From contig MPCW01000014.1 of the NCBI GenBank assembly GCA_001874325.1, positions 29,354 to 93,353 on the forward strand: 64,000 bases of DNA, in the 5' to 3' direction. The notes under the pieces are model-generated. The model did not search any database and was not told the DNA's origin. It saw nothing but the letters and a program-made list of their open reading frames with translations. Numbering within the stretch: the stretch's first letter is position 1; every line of letters begins with the position of its first letter. Of the stretch, positions 33,921 through 42,605 are shown one piece after another. Source of the DNA: Flavobacterium sp. MedPE-SWcel. Lineage in GTDB: Bacteria; Bacteroidota; Bacteroidia; Flavobacteriales; Flavobacteriaceae. A program made the translations under genes and the position numbers.

Positions 33921-34934
33921 CTAAATAATATTAACTTCTGCTTCTATCCTGATTCCGAAATTTTTATAAACTGTATCTTGTATTTTTTTAGACAAATTTA
34001 GGAGTTCTTGCCCTGTAGCAGTACCATAATTTACCAATACTAATGCTTGTTTTGTGTGTACTCCTGCATCGTCAAAACGTTTGCCTTTAAATCCACTTTG
34101 CTCTATTAGCCAGCCCGCAGGTACTTTAACCGTTGTATCTGATACTACATAATGTGGCATCCCAGGGTGTAGTGAGTAAACCCTATCAAATGCTTCTTTT
34201 GTTATAATAGGGTTTTTAAAGAAACTACCACTATTACCTAATTCTTTAGGATCGGGTAATTTACTTTGTCGTATTGTTATAACAGCATTACTCACATCTT
34301 TAATAGTAGGGGTAGTGATGTTATTTTTAGTTAGCTCAGTGGTAATATCGCCGTAAGCAGTATTAATTTTATGATTAACCTTAGTTAATTTAAAGACTAC
34401 TGATGTGATAATGTATTTATCTTTTAGTTCACCTTTAAAAATACTATCACGGTAGCCAAACTGACATTCTTCTTTTGTAAAAGTTACTATTTTTTGTGTA
34501 GCTATTTCTATGACTTGACACGAAACAAAAGTGTCTTTTATTTCGGTGCCATAAGCCCCTATATTCTGTATAGGTGTAGTACCTACATTACCAGGTATTA
34601 GTGAAAGATTTTCAAGCCCTCCAAAGTTATTATCAATACAATGTAACACAAACTCATGCCAGTTTTCGCCTGCCATAGCCTCTACATGTACAAAATCGTT
34701 TTCTTGTTGTGTTGTTTTTATACCCTTTAGGTCAACATGTATAACAAGAGCATCAATATCTTGTGTTAAAAGCATATTGCTACCACCACCTAATATAAAG
34801 AGTTGCTTACTAGTGTTTTCTTTTAAAACCTCAGTAAGCTCATCAATGGTATGTACGGCTGTAAACTCTTTTGCATTTGCAGCAATACCAAATGTATTAT
34901 ATTCTTTAAGTGGGTAGCAGGATTGTATCTCCAT
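33921..34934 (-). CDS. murB: UDP-N-acetylenolpyruvoylglucosamine reductase MurB
   Basis: MurB reduces enolpyruvyl-UDP-GlcNAc to UDP-MurNAc with NADPH, the second committed step of peptidoglycan synthesis, after MurA (61386-62696). The 337-residue protein has the FAD domain (NTFGIAANA, ILGGGSNMLL, GLENLSLIPGNVGTTPIQNIGAYG), the substrate region with FGYRDSIFK, and the proton-donor motif NSGSFFKNP. Length and YRDS motif agree with the type I (E. coli-like) enzyme. A TACTTTTG promoter element lies about 20 bp upstream, overlapping the end of the preceding gene region. Confidence 0.96.
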   Translation of the reverse strand: MEIQSCYPLKEYNTFGIAANAKEFTAVHTIDELTEVLKENTSKQLFILGGGSNMLLTQDIDALVIHVDLKGIKTTQQENDFVHVEAMAGENWHEFVLHCIDNNFGGLENLSLIPGNVGTTPIQNIGAYGTEIKDTFVSCQVIEIATQKIVTFTKEECQFGYRDSIFKGELKDKYIITSVVFKLTKVNHKINTAYGDITTELTKNNITTPTIKDVSNAVITIRQSKLPDPKELGNSGSFFKNPIITKEAFDRVYSLHPGMPHYVVSDTTVKVPAGWLIEQSGFKGKRFDDAGVHTKQALVLVNYGTATGQELLNLSKKIQDTVYKNFGIRIEAEVNII

Positions 34935-34967
34935 TGGGTAATTTGTTAATGGCGCAAAAGTAAAATA

Positions 34968-35639
34968 TTATTCGGTAGTAAGAGCACGATTTATAAACTC
35001 TACTAGTGGTTTAAGTACTAACAGTTTTTGTGTAGTTTCTTGTATGAAATTATCACTTTCTAAATCTTTGTCATCAAGCTTAGCTACAGCTACAAAACTT
35101 TTTAAACGTAAAAACTCTATTGCAATATGGTCTTTTTCATACCCTTTAGGAGCTGTTTTTAAAGAGTTCTTTTCGGTACGTTCTAGACCTCCGTATATGC
35201 TATTGAGTTCTTTATTGTTAGTTATTTCTTCAAGGTCTTCATGAAAACCAGCAATTTCTCGACGAATTTTTTTCAATTCAGCAGGGTTTGGTTGATACAT
35301 TCCACCAGCAATAAAGCTAGCACCTTTCTCTATATGGATGTAATAACCTGCTAAACTAAAGTTTTTTGTACCTGCTGACATCCAAATTCCCATATTAGTT
35401 TTATAAGGTGCTTTGTCTTTAGAAAAACGAACATCGCGATTAATACGGAAAGAACAGTTTTTAAATTCAAGATGTTGTAATGATTCTTCGCTTTTACTTA
35501 TTTCGGTAACAAAAGCCTCAACAGTATCTCTATATGTTTGCTTGTATGTTTTGTAACGATCTTGATTTGCCTGAAACCAGTCACGATTATTATTGATCTT
35601 TAAATCTTCAAGAAATTCTAATGCTTGTTGTGGAAACAT
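34968..35639 (-). CDS. DUF2461 family protein
   Basis: The 223-residue protein matches the DUF2461/TIGR02453 family: FLEDLKINNNRDWFQANQ at the start, FRINRDVRFSKDKAPYKTN near residue 65 and YYIHIEKGASFIAGGMYQP. The family is widespread in Bacteroidota and some fungi and has no proven function. It lies 33 bp upstream of murB on the same strand and 40 bp downstream of recF, so the three could share transcription. Confidence 0.88.
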   Translation of the reverse strand: MFPQQALEFLEDLKINNNRDWFQANQDRYKTYKQTYRDTVEAFVTEISKSEESLQHLEFKNCSFRINRDVRFSKDKAPYKTNMGIWMSAGTKNFSLAGYYIHIEKGASFIAGGMYQPNPAELKKIRREIAGFHEDLEEITNNKELNSIYGGLERTEKNSLKTAPKGYEKDHIAIEFLRLKSFVAVAKLDDKDLESDNFIQETTQKLLVLKPLVEFINRALTTE

Positions 35640-35679
35640 GGTGTCAATTTTTATTTAAAAATAAATATTTAATTCTAAT

Positions 35680-36759
35680 CTAGAAGTTAAAAATTCTATA
35701 ACTCTGATGTGTTGTTTTTACAATTTCTTCAGTTCGTTCGGGGTGAGTGTCTGATATAAATATTTGTCCAAATGTTTTGTCATTAATCATTTGTACTATT
35801 TGGGCAACACGAGTTTCATCTAGTTTATCAAAAATATCATCAAATAAAAGTATAGGTGCTACACCACTTTGTTTTTTAATAAACTCAAACTGAGCTAGTT
35901 TTAATGCGATTAAAAATGATTTTTGTTGTCCTTGCGAACCAAATTTCTTTATTGGGTGTTCGTCAATTTCAAAAGAAAGGTCATCTTTATGTGTACCTAC
36001 ACTGGTATACTGTAATACACGGTCGCGTTGTAGGTTTTCATCAAATAAATCATTCAGGCTTTTTTCGTGTAACTGACTTTGATAGCTTAAATTGATATTC
36101 TCTGCTGAACCTGTTATAATTTTATGATGATGATTAAATATAGGTATAAAGTCTTTAAGGAACTGTTTACGCTTTTCGAAGATATTTTGCCCTAAAGTAT
36201 TTAATTGATCATTATATATTTCTAGTGTCTCTTTCTCGAAAGTATGATTAAGCGCGAAGTATTTTAGTAAAGCATTACGTTGTGATAATGTTTTTTGATA
36301 ATTAATTAGCTGCTGTAAATAAGGTGCGTCTAATAAAGAAATAACGCTATCTATAAATTTACGTCGTGTTTCGCTACCGTCTACTATAAGGTCACTATCT
36401 GAAGGAGATATTATTACTAAAGGTATAAAACCGATGTGTTCTGATAACTTATCATAAGCCTTGCTATTTCTCTTGAGTACTTTTTTTTGTCCCTTTTTTA
36501 GGCTACATACTATATTTTCAGTTCTTTCATTTTTTAAAAAGGTACTATCTATAACAAAAAAGTCTTCCCCGTGTTTAATATTCTGAACAGCTAGAGGGTT
36601 AAAATAACTTTTACCATATGCTACATGATATATAGAGTCGAGTACGTTAGTTTTACCAACACCATTTTTACCAACAAAGCAGTTAATTTTAGAGTCAAAT
36701 TCATAATTTGATTCAGAAATATTTTTATAATTTAGGAGCGATAAATTTTTTAAGTACAT
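35680..36759 (-). CDS. recF: DNA replication and repair protein RecF
   Basis: RecF is an SMC-like ATPase that helps load RecA at gaps. The 359-residue protein starts at [14 protein letters not shown]; a longer reading would add 36 unconserved residues, so the internal ATG at 36759 was chosen. It has Walker [10 protein letters not shown] (30-38), a helical middle part, the signature region [18 protein letters not shown] and Walker [14 protein letters not shown]. It is not beside dnaA or dnaN here. Length is normal. Confidence 0.95.
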   Translation of the reverse strand: MYLKNLSLLNYKNISESNYEFDSKINCFVGKNGVGKTNVLDSIYHVAYGKSYFNPLAVQNIKHGEDFFVIDSTFLKNERTENIVCSLKKGQKKVLKRNSKAYDKLSEHIGFIPLVIISPSDSDLIVDGSETRRKFIDSVISLLDAPYLQQLINYQKTLSQRNALLKYFALNHTFEKETLEIYNDQLNTLGQNIFEKRKQFLKDFIPIFNHHHKIITGSAENINLSYQSQLHEKSLNDLFDENLQRDRVLQYTSVGTHKDDLSFEIDEHPIKKFGSQGQQKSFLIALKLAQFEFIKKQSGVAPILLFDDIFDKLDETRVAQIVQMINDKTFGQIFISDTHPERTEEIVKTTHQSYRIFNF

Positions 36760-36876
36760 TCTAAGTAAATGGCTTCTGGTCTTGAGAACCTTGAGTAAAT
36801 TAGGGTGTTTTTTAAAGAACGTGCAAATTATTGAAAAATAACGACAAAAAGATATTTTAATATTCAATAAAAATTT

Positions 36877-36884
36877 TATTTTTG
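36877..36884 (+). promoter_or_regulatory. -7 promoter element of the TPR protein-ribH pair
   Basis: TATTTTTG matches TAnnTTTG and ends 21 bp before the ATG at 36906. The -33 region is T-rich without a clear TTG. Confidence 0.5.
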
Positions 36885-36905
36885 CGACTCACTAAAATAA
36901 TATAA

Positions 36906-37691
36906 ATGGCAACTTATAACAAAAGAGGATATAAAGCTCCTAAACCTAAACAGGAAGAAGTGGATGAAGTTGAACAGATGGAAGAAGAGTTTGACGGTAA
37001 AAGTACTACTGCCGAAGTTTTCGATTCATTAGATGAAGGTGCTTCTAAAACTGAGGAGTGGGTTGAGAAAAACCAAAAGATGGTCTTTATTGTAGTTGGT
37101 GCAATAGCATTAATTACTGTAGGTTATATGTTATATAATAAATTTGTTGTTACGCCAAACGAAGAAGAGGCTGCAAATGAGATGTTTCAAGCAGAGCAGT
37201 ACTTTAAAGAAGCTGTAGATTCTCCAGTGGCTAACGATTCATTATACAACCTTTCACTTAATGGTGGAGAAGGTAAATTAGGTTTTTTAGGTATTATAGA
37301 TAACTATTCTGGTACTGATGCTGCTAACCTAGCACATTACTTCTCAGGAATGGCTTTTGTTAATACAGGTAAATATAAAGAGGCAGTAACGCATTTAGAA
37401 GAGTTTAGTACTGAAGATGCAGTATTAAAAGCAATGGCTGCTGGTGCAACAGGAGATGCTTTTGCACAACTTGATCAAAAAGAAGATGCACTTGAGTTTT
37501 ACGTTAAAGCGGCAAATGCAAGTAAAGATGAGTTAACATCGCCACGTTTTCTTTTTAAAGCAGGACAAATTGCATTAGCTCTTGATAAAAAAGCAGAAGC
37601 TTTAAAATACTTCAAAGAGATAAAAGATAACTATGCTACTTCATCAGAAGGTGTTACTATAGAAGCTTATATAGCAATGACAGAAGAATAG
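36906..37691 (+). CDS. Membrane-anchored tetratricopeptide repeat protein
   Basis: The 261-residue protein has an acidic cytoplasmic N-terminus (about 1-55), one membrane helix (MVFIVVGAIALITVGYMLY, about 58-76) and a periplasmic helical domain with TPR-like units such as YFSGMAFVNTGKYKEAVTHL and AFAQLDQKEDALEFYVKAA. The layout recalls YfgM, which works with periplasmic chaperones near the Sec translocon, but this is only a structural likeness. ribH starts 1 bp after its stop, so the two are cotranscribed. Confidence 0.85.
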   Translation: MATYNKRGYKAPKPKQEEVDEVEQMEEEFDGKSTTAEVFDSLDEGASKTEEWVEKNQKMVFIVVGAIALITVGYMLYNKFVVTPNEEEAANEMFQAEQYFKEAVDSPVANDSLYNLSLNGGEGKLGFLGIIDNYSGTDAANLAHYFSGMAFVNTGKYKEAVTHLEEFSTEDAVLKAMAAGATGDAFAQLDQKEDALEFYVKAANASKDELTSPRFLFKAGQIALALDKKAEALKYFKEIKDNYATSSEGVTIEAYIAMTEE

Positions 37692-37692
37692 T

Positions 37693-38184
37693 ATGGCTAC
37701 AGTAAATAAAAATTTATCAGATTACGATAAAAACACAATCCCAAACGCGAAAGACTTTCGGTTTGGGATTGTTGTTTCTGAGTGGAATGACAACATTACA
37801 GGTGCGCTTTGTAATGGAGCTATAGAGGCACTATTAGAGAATAGTGTTGATGAATCGAATATAATTCGATGGCATGTGCCCGGTAGTTTTGAACTTATTT
37901 ATGGTAGTAAGCGAATGATTGAAACACAAAAGGTTGACGCCGTAATAGCTATTGGTAGTGTTATACAAGGAGAAACAAAACATTTTGATTTTGTATGCGA
38001 AGGAGTAGCACAGGGTATTAAAGACCTTAATATTCAAACAGATATTCCAGTAATATTTTGTGTGTTAACAGATAATACTTTACAGCAAGCAATAGATAGA
38101 AGTGGAGGAGTACATGGTAATAAAGGTACTGAGGCTGCTGTTGCTGCTATTAAAATGGCTTATTTAAGACAGCAAACGGCTTAG
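37693..38184 (+). CDS. ribH: 6,7-dimethyl-8-ribityllumazine synthase
   Basis: RibH condenses the ribityl-diaminouracil with dihydroxybutanone phosphate in riboflavin synthesis. The 163-residue protein has FGIVVSEWND, the HVPGSFELIYGSKRM stretch, AIGSVIQGETKHFDFVCEG with the catalytic His, and GNKGTEAAVAAIKMAYL. Length is typical of the icosahedral enzyme. The ribD gene of the same pathway is at 54862-55926, so the pathway is scattered. A long hairpin terminator follows. Confidence 0.96.
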   Translation: MATVNKNLSDYDKNTIPNAKDFRFGIVVSEWNDNITGALCNGAIEALLENSVDESNIIRWHVPGSFELIYGSKRMIETQKVDAVIAIGSVIQGETKHFDFVCEGVAQGIKDLNIQTDIPVIFCVLTDNTLQQAIDRSGGVHGNKGTEAAVAAIKMAYLRQQTA

Positions 38185-38197
38185 ATAAAATATATTT

Positions 38198-38252
38198 ATA
38201 CCTAAAACAAAAAACCTTTTCGTTCTGCGAAAAGGTTTTTTGTTTTAGGTAT
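38198..38252 (+). terminator. Very long perfect hairpin terminator after ribH
   Basis: 25 bp pair without mismatch (38198-38222 with 38228-38252) around TTCTG. The stem contains its own A6 and T6 tracts, so it can stop transcription in both directions. Confidence 0.85.
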
Positions 38253-38341
38253 TATAATACTCGTTAAATATCCGTATAGTTGCAGTGCTATTTTGTAATC
38301 TAAATTATAATTTTCTATTTTTAGAGTCAACTTAATTTATT

Positions 38342-39715
38342 ATGCTAAGAACCTATTTGTTTAAAGTTAGAGCTTTGTTTAACCTTCATGATGGTGAAGA
38401 TGATAAAGAAAAAGTTTTTGAGAGTGTAAGAAAAAATGTTAGTTATAGAGGAGCTAATTTCTGGATATTAGCTTGTGCCATTATCATAGCCTCTATAGGG
38501 CTTAATGTAAACTCTACAGCAGTGGTCATAGGAGCCATGCTTATATCTCCATTAATGGGGCCTATTGTAGGAGCAGGGTTTGCTTTAGGAGTGTATGATT
38601 TTGATTTACTACGTAAATCATTATTCAACTTGCTTAACTCTACTTTGTTGAGTTTAACAGTGTCTACGCTTTATTTCATGATGAGTCCCTTTAAAGATAT
38701 AGCATCTGAATTAGCATCGCGTACCTCTCCTAACATTTATGACGTTTTGATAGCCTTTTTTGGAGGTGTAGTTGGTGTTATTGCTGTGACTAGAACAGAG
38801 AAAGGAAATCCGATACCAGGGGTTGCTATAGCAACGGCATTAATGCCGCCTTTGTGTACGGCTGGTTATGGTTTAGCAACTGCTCAATGGTCTTATTTCT
38901 TTGGAGCTTTTTATTTATACTGTATCAATTGTGTGTTTATTGGTATTGCTACTTTCTTAATTATTAAATATTTAAAATATCCTGCGAAGAAACAAGTAGA
39001 TGAGCGCCAGCAAAAACAGGTAAGAACTATTATATCTACGCTTATAATAGTAATGTTATTACCAAGTAGTTATTTGGCTTATTCCCTGTATAGAGAACAA
39101 CAGTTTAAGAAGAATACAGATACTTTTATCGAAAATCAATTTACCGATAAGGGATATACAGTTGTTTATAAAAAAACAAAGTATGGATCTAGTGATAAAA
39201 AGATAGAATTAGCTTTCTTATCTACTCGTTTTGAAGACGATGAACTTGCACGTCTTGAACAGAAAATAGAAGAGAATAAGTACCTTAGAGGTGCAGAGCT
39301 AATAATTCGTCAAGATAGTACAGATAGATTTAGAGCTTTAAAAGGAGATATACTTAATGAAATTAAGAATACAGAGAACGAGGTGAATCAAAAAGATATT
39401 CGTATTGCACAGCTTGAAAGTGAAATAGCAAAGAATACATTTGATAGTCCTAAAATGTTAAAAGAAGCTCGAACTATATTTACAGCAATAACTTCGCTTT
39501 CTATTTCTAATCATAGCCTAGCGACTACAGATTTTGGTACAGAATCTATTACAGCTGTAATTTATGAAAGTGAAGAAGAGTTACATATAGAAGAAACCGA
39601 AAGGCTCACTAATTGGCTTAATGAGCGCTTATCGGTTAAAAATGTAATAGTGTTTAGGCGAAATGAAATTTTGCCAACACTACCTGAGTTTGAAGAAGAA
39701 GAAGAAGAGTACTAG
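38342..39715 (+). CDS. DUF389 family membrane protein
   Basis: The 457-residue protein starts with a short soluble part, then a DUF389 domain of about six membrane helices (40-245) containing NSTAVVIGAMLISPLMGPIVG and the AIATALMPPLCTAGYGL stretch typical of TIGR00341/TIGR00271 proteins. A soluble C-terminal region (260-457) includes a coiled coil (about 335-375) and ends in an acidic EEEEEEY tail. Transport function is not known. Its TAG overlaps the TAG of the convergent nhaA gene. Confidence 0.88.
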   Translation: MLRTYLFKVRALFNLHDGEDDKEKVFESVRKNVSYRGANFWILACAIIIASIGLNVNSTAVVIGAMLISPLMGPIVGAGFALGVYDFDLLRKSLFNLLNSTLLSLTVSTLYFMMSPFKDIASELASRTSPNIYDVLIAFFGGVVGVIAVTRTEKGNPIPGVAIATALMPPLCTAGYGLATAQWSYFFGAFYLYCINCVFIGIATFLIIKYLKYPAKKQVDERQQKQVRTIISTLIIVMLLPSSYLAYSLYREQQFKKNTDTFIENQFTDKGYTVVYKKTKYGSSDKKIELAFLSTRFEDDELARLEQKIEENKYLRGAELIIRQDSTDRFRALKGDILNEIKNTENEVNQKDIRIAQLESEIAKNTFDSPKMLKEARTIFTAITSLSISNHSLATTDFGTESITAVIYESEEELHIEETERLTNWLNERLSVKNVIVFRRNEILPTLPEFEEEEEEY

Positions 39716-39729
39716 CTTTCTGCTAGTAC
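39709..39729. terminator. Hairpin built on two interlocked TAG stop codons
   Basis: GTACTAGC pairs perfectly with GCTAGTAC around TTTCT. The left CTAG holds both stop codons, of the DUF389 gene (39713-39715) and of nhaA (39712-39714). The stem is short and lacks a T tract, so strength as terminator is doubtful. Confidence 0.5.
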
Positions 39730-40914
39730 CTCTTTCTTTTTCTGTTGTTTTTTATTGTACATGTTTAATAGCAAGTAACCACAAATACCTGAAAGCGCAG
39801 ACGCTATAAGTATAGCAAACTTAGCTTCGTTTTGGTAAGCTTCATTATCAAATGATAGTAATGCTATAAATATAGACATTGTGAATCCTATACCTCCTAA
39901 AAGTCCCAAACCAATTACATGAGTCCAGTTTGCACCTGTAGGTAATTGTGCTATTTTTAGTTTAACAGAAAGCCACGACATAAGGAATATTCCTACAGGT
40001 TTTCCTAAAAATAAACCTAATACAATACCCATACCTAGATTACTACCTAGTCCTGCAAGCATACCATCTTCAAAAGTAATGTTAGTATTTGCTATTGCAA
40101 ATATTGGCATAATTAAAAAGTTGACAGGCTTGGTAAGCATATGTTCTAATTTCTCAAGCGGAGATTCTTTAGCATCTGGAGTAGTAGGTAATGTAAGGGC
40201 AGTAAGTACACCTGCAATGGTAGCATGTATTCCTGAATGGTGAATTAAGTACCACATTACCACACCTGGTATAATGTAAAAAAGTATATTTTTTACTCCC
40301 ATACGGTTAAATATTAAAAGCATTACAAAAACACCTCCTGCATACATTAAGTAAGTAAGATGTAATCCGCTAGTATAAAATATTGCAATAACTAATATTG
40401 CCATAAGATCATCTACAATGGCAAGAGCAGCAAGGAATACTTTAATTCCTGGAGGTACTTTGTTGCCTAGTAGAGAAAGGATACCCAATGCAAATGCAAT
40501 ATCGGTAGCCATTGGTATACCCCAACCATGTACTGTGTCAGGGTGTGATGAGTTGAATACTGTATATATAAGTGCAGGTACCATTACTCCACCTATAGCG
40601 GCAAGTACAGGTAATGATGCCTGACGCATAGAAGAAAGTTCTCCTTCTACAATTTCCCTTTTTATTTCAAGCCCTACTAATAGGAAGAAGATAGCCATAA
40701 GTCCATCATTAATCCATAATATTATAGGGTAACGTAATTGTATGCTATCGTTTGCAAAACCTACATCGGTATTTAGAAGGTTATTGAAACTTATAGCCGA
40801 GCTAGAATTAGCTATGCTTAATGATATTGCCACACAAATAAGAAGAATTATTCCCCCAGCAGAAGAGGATCGGAAAAATTCCTTAAACGTTTTAAGATTG
40901 ATTAATTTTTTCAT
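39712..40914 (-). CDS. nhaA: Na+/H+ antiporter NhaA
   Basis: NhaA exports Na+ (or Li+) in exchange for protons and supports growth at alkaline pH and high salt. The 400-residue protein has 11-12 membrane helices, the GIPMATDIAFALGIL segment and the ion-binding aspartate pair in LAIVDDLMAILVIA, and the C-terminal GIGFTMSIFIALL. Length and motifs are standard. It is a single-gene unit with a TATTTTTG promoter element. Confidence 0.95.
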   Translation of the reverse strand: MKKLINLKTFKEFFRSSSAGGIILLICVAISLSIANSSSAISFNNLLNTDVGFANDSIQLRYPIILWINDGLMAIFFLLVGLEIKREIVEGELSSMRQASLPVLAAIGGVMVPALIYTVFNSSHPDTVHGWGIPMATDIAFALGILSLLGNKVPPGIKVFLAALAIVDDLMAILVIAIFYTSGLHLTYLMYAGGVFVMLLIFNRMGVKNILFYIIPGVVMWYLIHHSGIHATIAGVLTALTLPTTPDAKESPLEKLEHMLTKPVNFLIMPIFAIANTNITFEDGMLAGLGSNLGMGIVLGLFLGKPVGIFLMSWLSVKLKIAQLPTGANWTHVIGLGLLGGIGFTMSIFIALLSFDNEAYQNEAKFAILIASALSGICGYLLLNMYNKKQQKKKEVLAES

Positions 40915-40919
40915 ACTTG

Positions 40920-40927
40920 CAAAAATA
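40920..40927 (-). promoter_or_regulatory. -7 promoter element of nhaA
   Basis: TATTTTTG on the minus strand lies 5 bp before the nhaA start codon, so the leader would be very short or absent. No TTG is seen 19 bp upstream. Confidence 0.4.
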
Positions 40928-41056
40928 CAAAATCGAAATACTTTTTAATGTTATTTTATTATTAGTGTGAGCTGATTTAAGCCGATTTTAACAAATAATT
41001 CTCCTTATTAGCTTTTAAAGAGGTAACTTGCATTTTTGTAATACAAAACTTTATAA

Positions 41057-41512
41057 ATGTTAAAAATTCAAAAATATTCTGAAAGAGAGCCAATGTCGGT
41101 TGAAGAACAAGAAAGTGTTGTAAACTTTTTGTTTAGAAGTCTAGAAGAATATGGAGATCCTAAAGAAGATATAAACAAATGTATAAACTATGCCTTAAAC
41201 AAATTGTATGATGACAGAAAAACAGGTGGTATGGTATTAGTGGCAACTATTGATGAAAAAAATGTAGGAACTGTTATCTTAAACGAAACAGGTATGGGAG
41301 GATATATACCCGAAAATATACTGGTATATATTGCAACTGACCCTAACTATAGAGGGAAGGGAATAGGTAAAGGTTTAATGAAAGCGGCTATAGATAGCGT
41401 TAATGGTGACATTGCTTTGCATGTAGAACCAGAAAACCCCGCCAAAGGGCTGTATGAAAGCTTAGGCTTTACCAATAAATACCTCGAAATGAGGTTCAAA
41501 AAAACAAAATAA
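41057..41512 (+). CDS. GNAT family N-acetyltransferase
   Basis: The 151-residue protein has an acetyl-CoA binding GNAT domain in its second half: LVYIATDPNYRGKGIGKGLM (about 94-113) with the RGKGIGKG pyrophosphate loop, then LHVEPENPAKGLYESLGF, where the family's Asn/Tyr region lies. The acceptor is unknown. Its stop overlaps the start of the racemase gene in TAATG; the tight pairing suggests that both act on the same amino acid or derivative, which is inference. Confidence 0.87.
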   Translation: MLKIQKYSEREPMSVEEQESVVNFLFRSLEEYGDPKEDINKCINYALNKLYDDRKTGGMVLVATIDEKNVGTVILNETGMGGYIPENILVYIATDPNYRGKGIGKGLMKAAIDSVNGDIALHVEPENPAKGLYESLGFTNKYLEMRFKKTK

Positions 41513-42582
41513 TGGCTTTTATAACGCTAGATACAACTAAATTAAGAAAGAATTTCGATTACTTAAACAACTTTTTTACCGAAGAAGACACAGATTGGTC
41601 TGTGGTTACAAAAATGTTGTGTGGAGATGAGGCTTACCTAGAAGCATTATTAAAAATGGGAATAAGTCAATATTCCGATTCACGTATAACTAACCTAAAG
41701 GTTATAAAAAATATAGATAAAAATGCTCAAACAATTTATATAAAACCACCTGCAAAGGGAGTTATAGAAGAGGTTATTGAGTATGCTGATATTAGTATGA
41801 ATACTGATTTCAGGACTATAGAAATGCTTTCTAAAGAAGCGCATAGACAAGGTGTGACTCACAAGATTATAATAATGATAGATCTTGGAGAGTTGCGAGA
41901 AGGAGTAATGCGTGAAGATTTTGTCGATTTTTATTCTCGAGTATTCGAAATGAAAAATATCGAAATAATAGGGTTAGGTACTAACTTATCTTGTCTTTAT
42001 GGTATATTACCAAATAATGATAAACTAATACAATTAAGTTTATACAAACAGTTAATTGAAGCTAAGTTTAACGTTAAAATTCCTTTTATATCAGGAGGTT
42101 CATCAGTTACTATACCATTAATGAAACAAGGGCTTATCCCGAAAGGCATAAATCACTTTCGTGTAGGTGAAACTCTTTTTATGGGTACTGATGTTTATAA
42201 TAACGAGAGGTTTGAAGAAATGGAAAATGACATCTTTAAACTATATGCCGAGATTATAGAACTGTATGAAAAACCTATTGTGCCTACTGGAGAAGTAGGG
42301 AAAAACATGGATGGTGAAACCTATACTTTTGAAGAGGAAGATTATGGTAAAACAACCATGCGTGCTATTATAGATATTGGTTTACTTGATATTGATATGA
42401 AACACTTAGACACTAAAGATACTAGTATAAAGTATGTAGGTGCTACATCAGATATGGTAGTGCTAGATTTAGGTGAGAACTCTAAAAAGTACAAAGTTGG
42501 TAGTTTAATAGAGTTTACTATGGACTATATGGGTATTGTAAGAATTATGAATTCTAAATATATAGAAAAGCGTATTGTTTAA
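41512..42582 (+). CDS. Alanine/ornithine racemase family PLP enzyme
   Basis: The 356-residue protein has the alanine-racemase-like TIM barrel: the PLP lysine in WSVVTKMLCGD (near residue 34), IIIMIDLGELREGVM, the PFISGGSSVTIPL phosphate-binding strand and HFRVGETLFMGTD. This pattern fits the group that includes ornithine racemase and YhfX-like proteins, which lack the full Alr C-terminal domain order. The substrate is likely an amino acid other than alanine, unproven. It is coupled to the GNAT gene upstream, and its stop codon lies in the loop of the terminator. Confidence 0.83.
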   Translation: MAFITLDTTKLRKNFDYLNNFFTEEDTDWSVVTKMLCGDEAYLEALLKMGISQYSDSRITNLKVIKNIDKNAQTIYIKPPAKGVIEEVIEYADISMNTDFRTIEMLSKEAHRQGVTHKIIIMIDLGELREGVMREDFVDFYSRVFEMKNIEIIGLGTNLSCLYGILPNNDKLIQLSLYKQLIEAKFNVKIPFISGGSSVTIPLMKQGLIPKGINHFRVGETLFMGTDVYNNERFEEMENDIFKLYAEIIELYEKPIVPTGEVGKNMDGETYTFEEEDYGKTTMRAIIDIGLLDIDMKHLDTKDTSIKYVGATSDMVVLDLGENSKKYKVGSLIEFTMDYMGIVRIMNSKYIEKRIV

Positions 42583-42596
42583 TAACAATACGCTTT
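42567..42596 (+). terminator. Terminator with the stop codon in its loop
   Basis: AAAGCGTATTGTT (42567-42579) pairs with AACAATACGCTTT (42584-42596). The 4-base loop TAAT contains the racemase stop; a T tract of about ten follows. Confidence 0.85.
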
Positions 42597-42605
42597 CTTT
42601 TTTTA

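Noticed and set aside
36760..36867. N-terminal extension of RecF by 36 residues
   Set aside because: The residues are unlike RecF, while the internal ATG at 36759 gives the usual RecF beginning.
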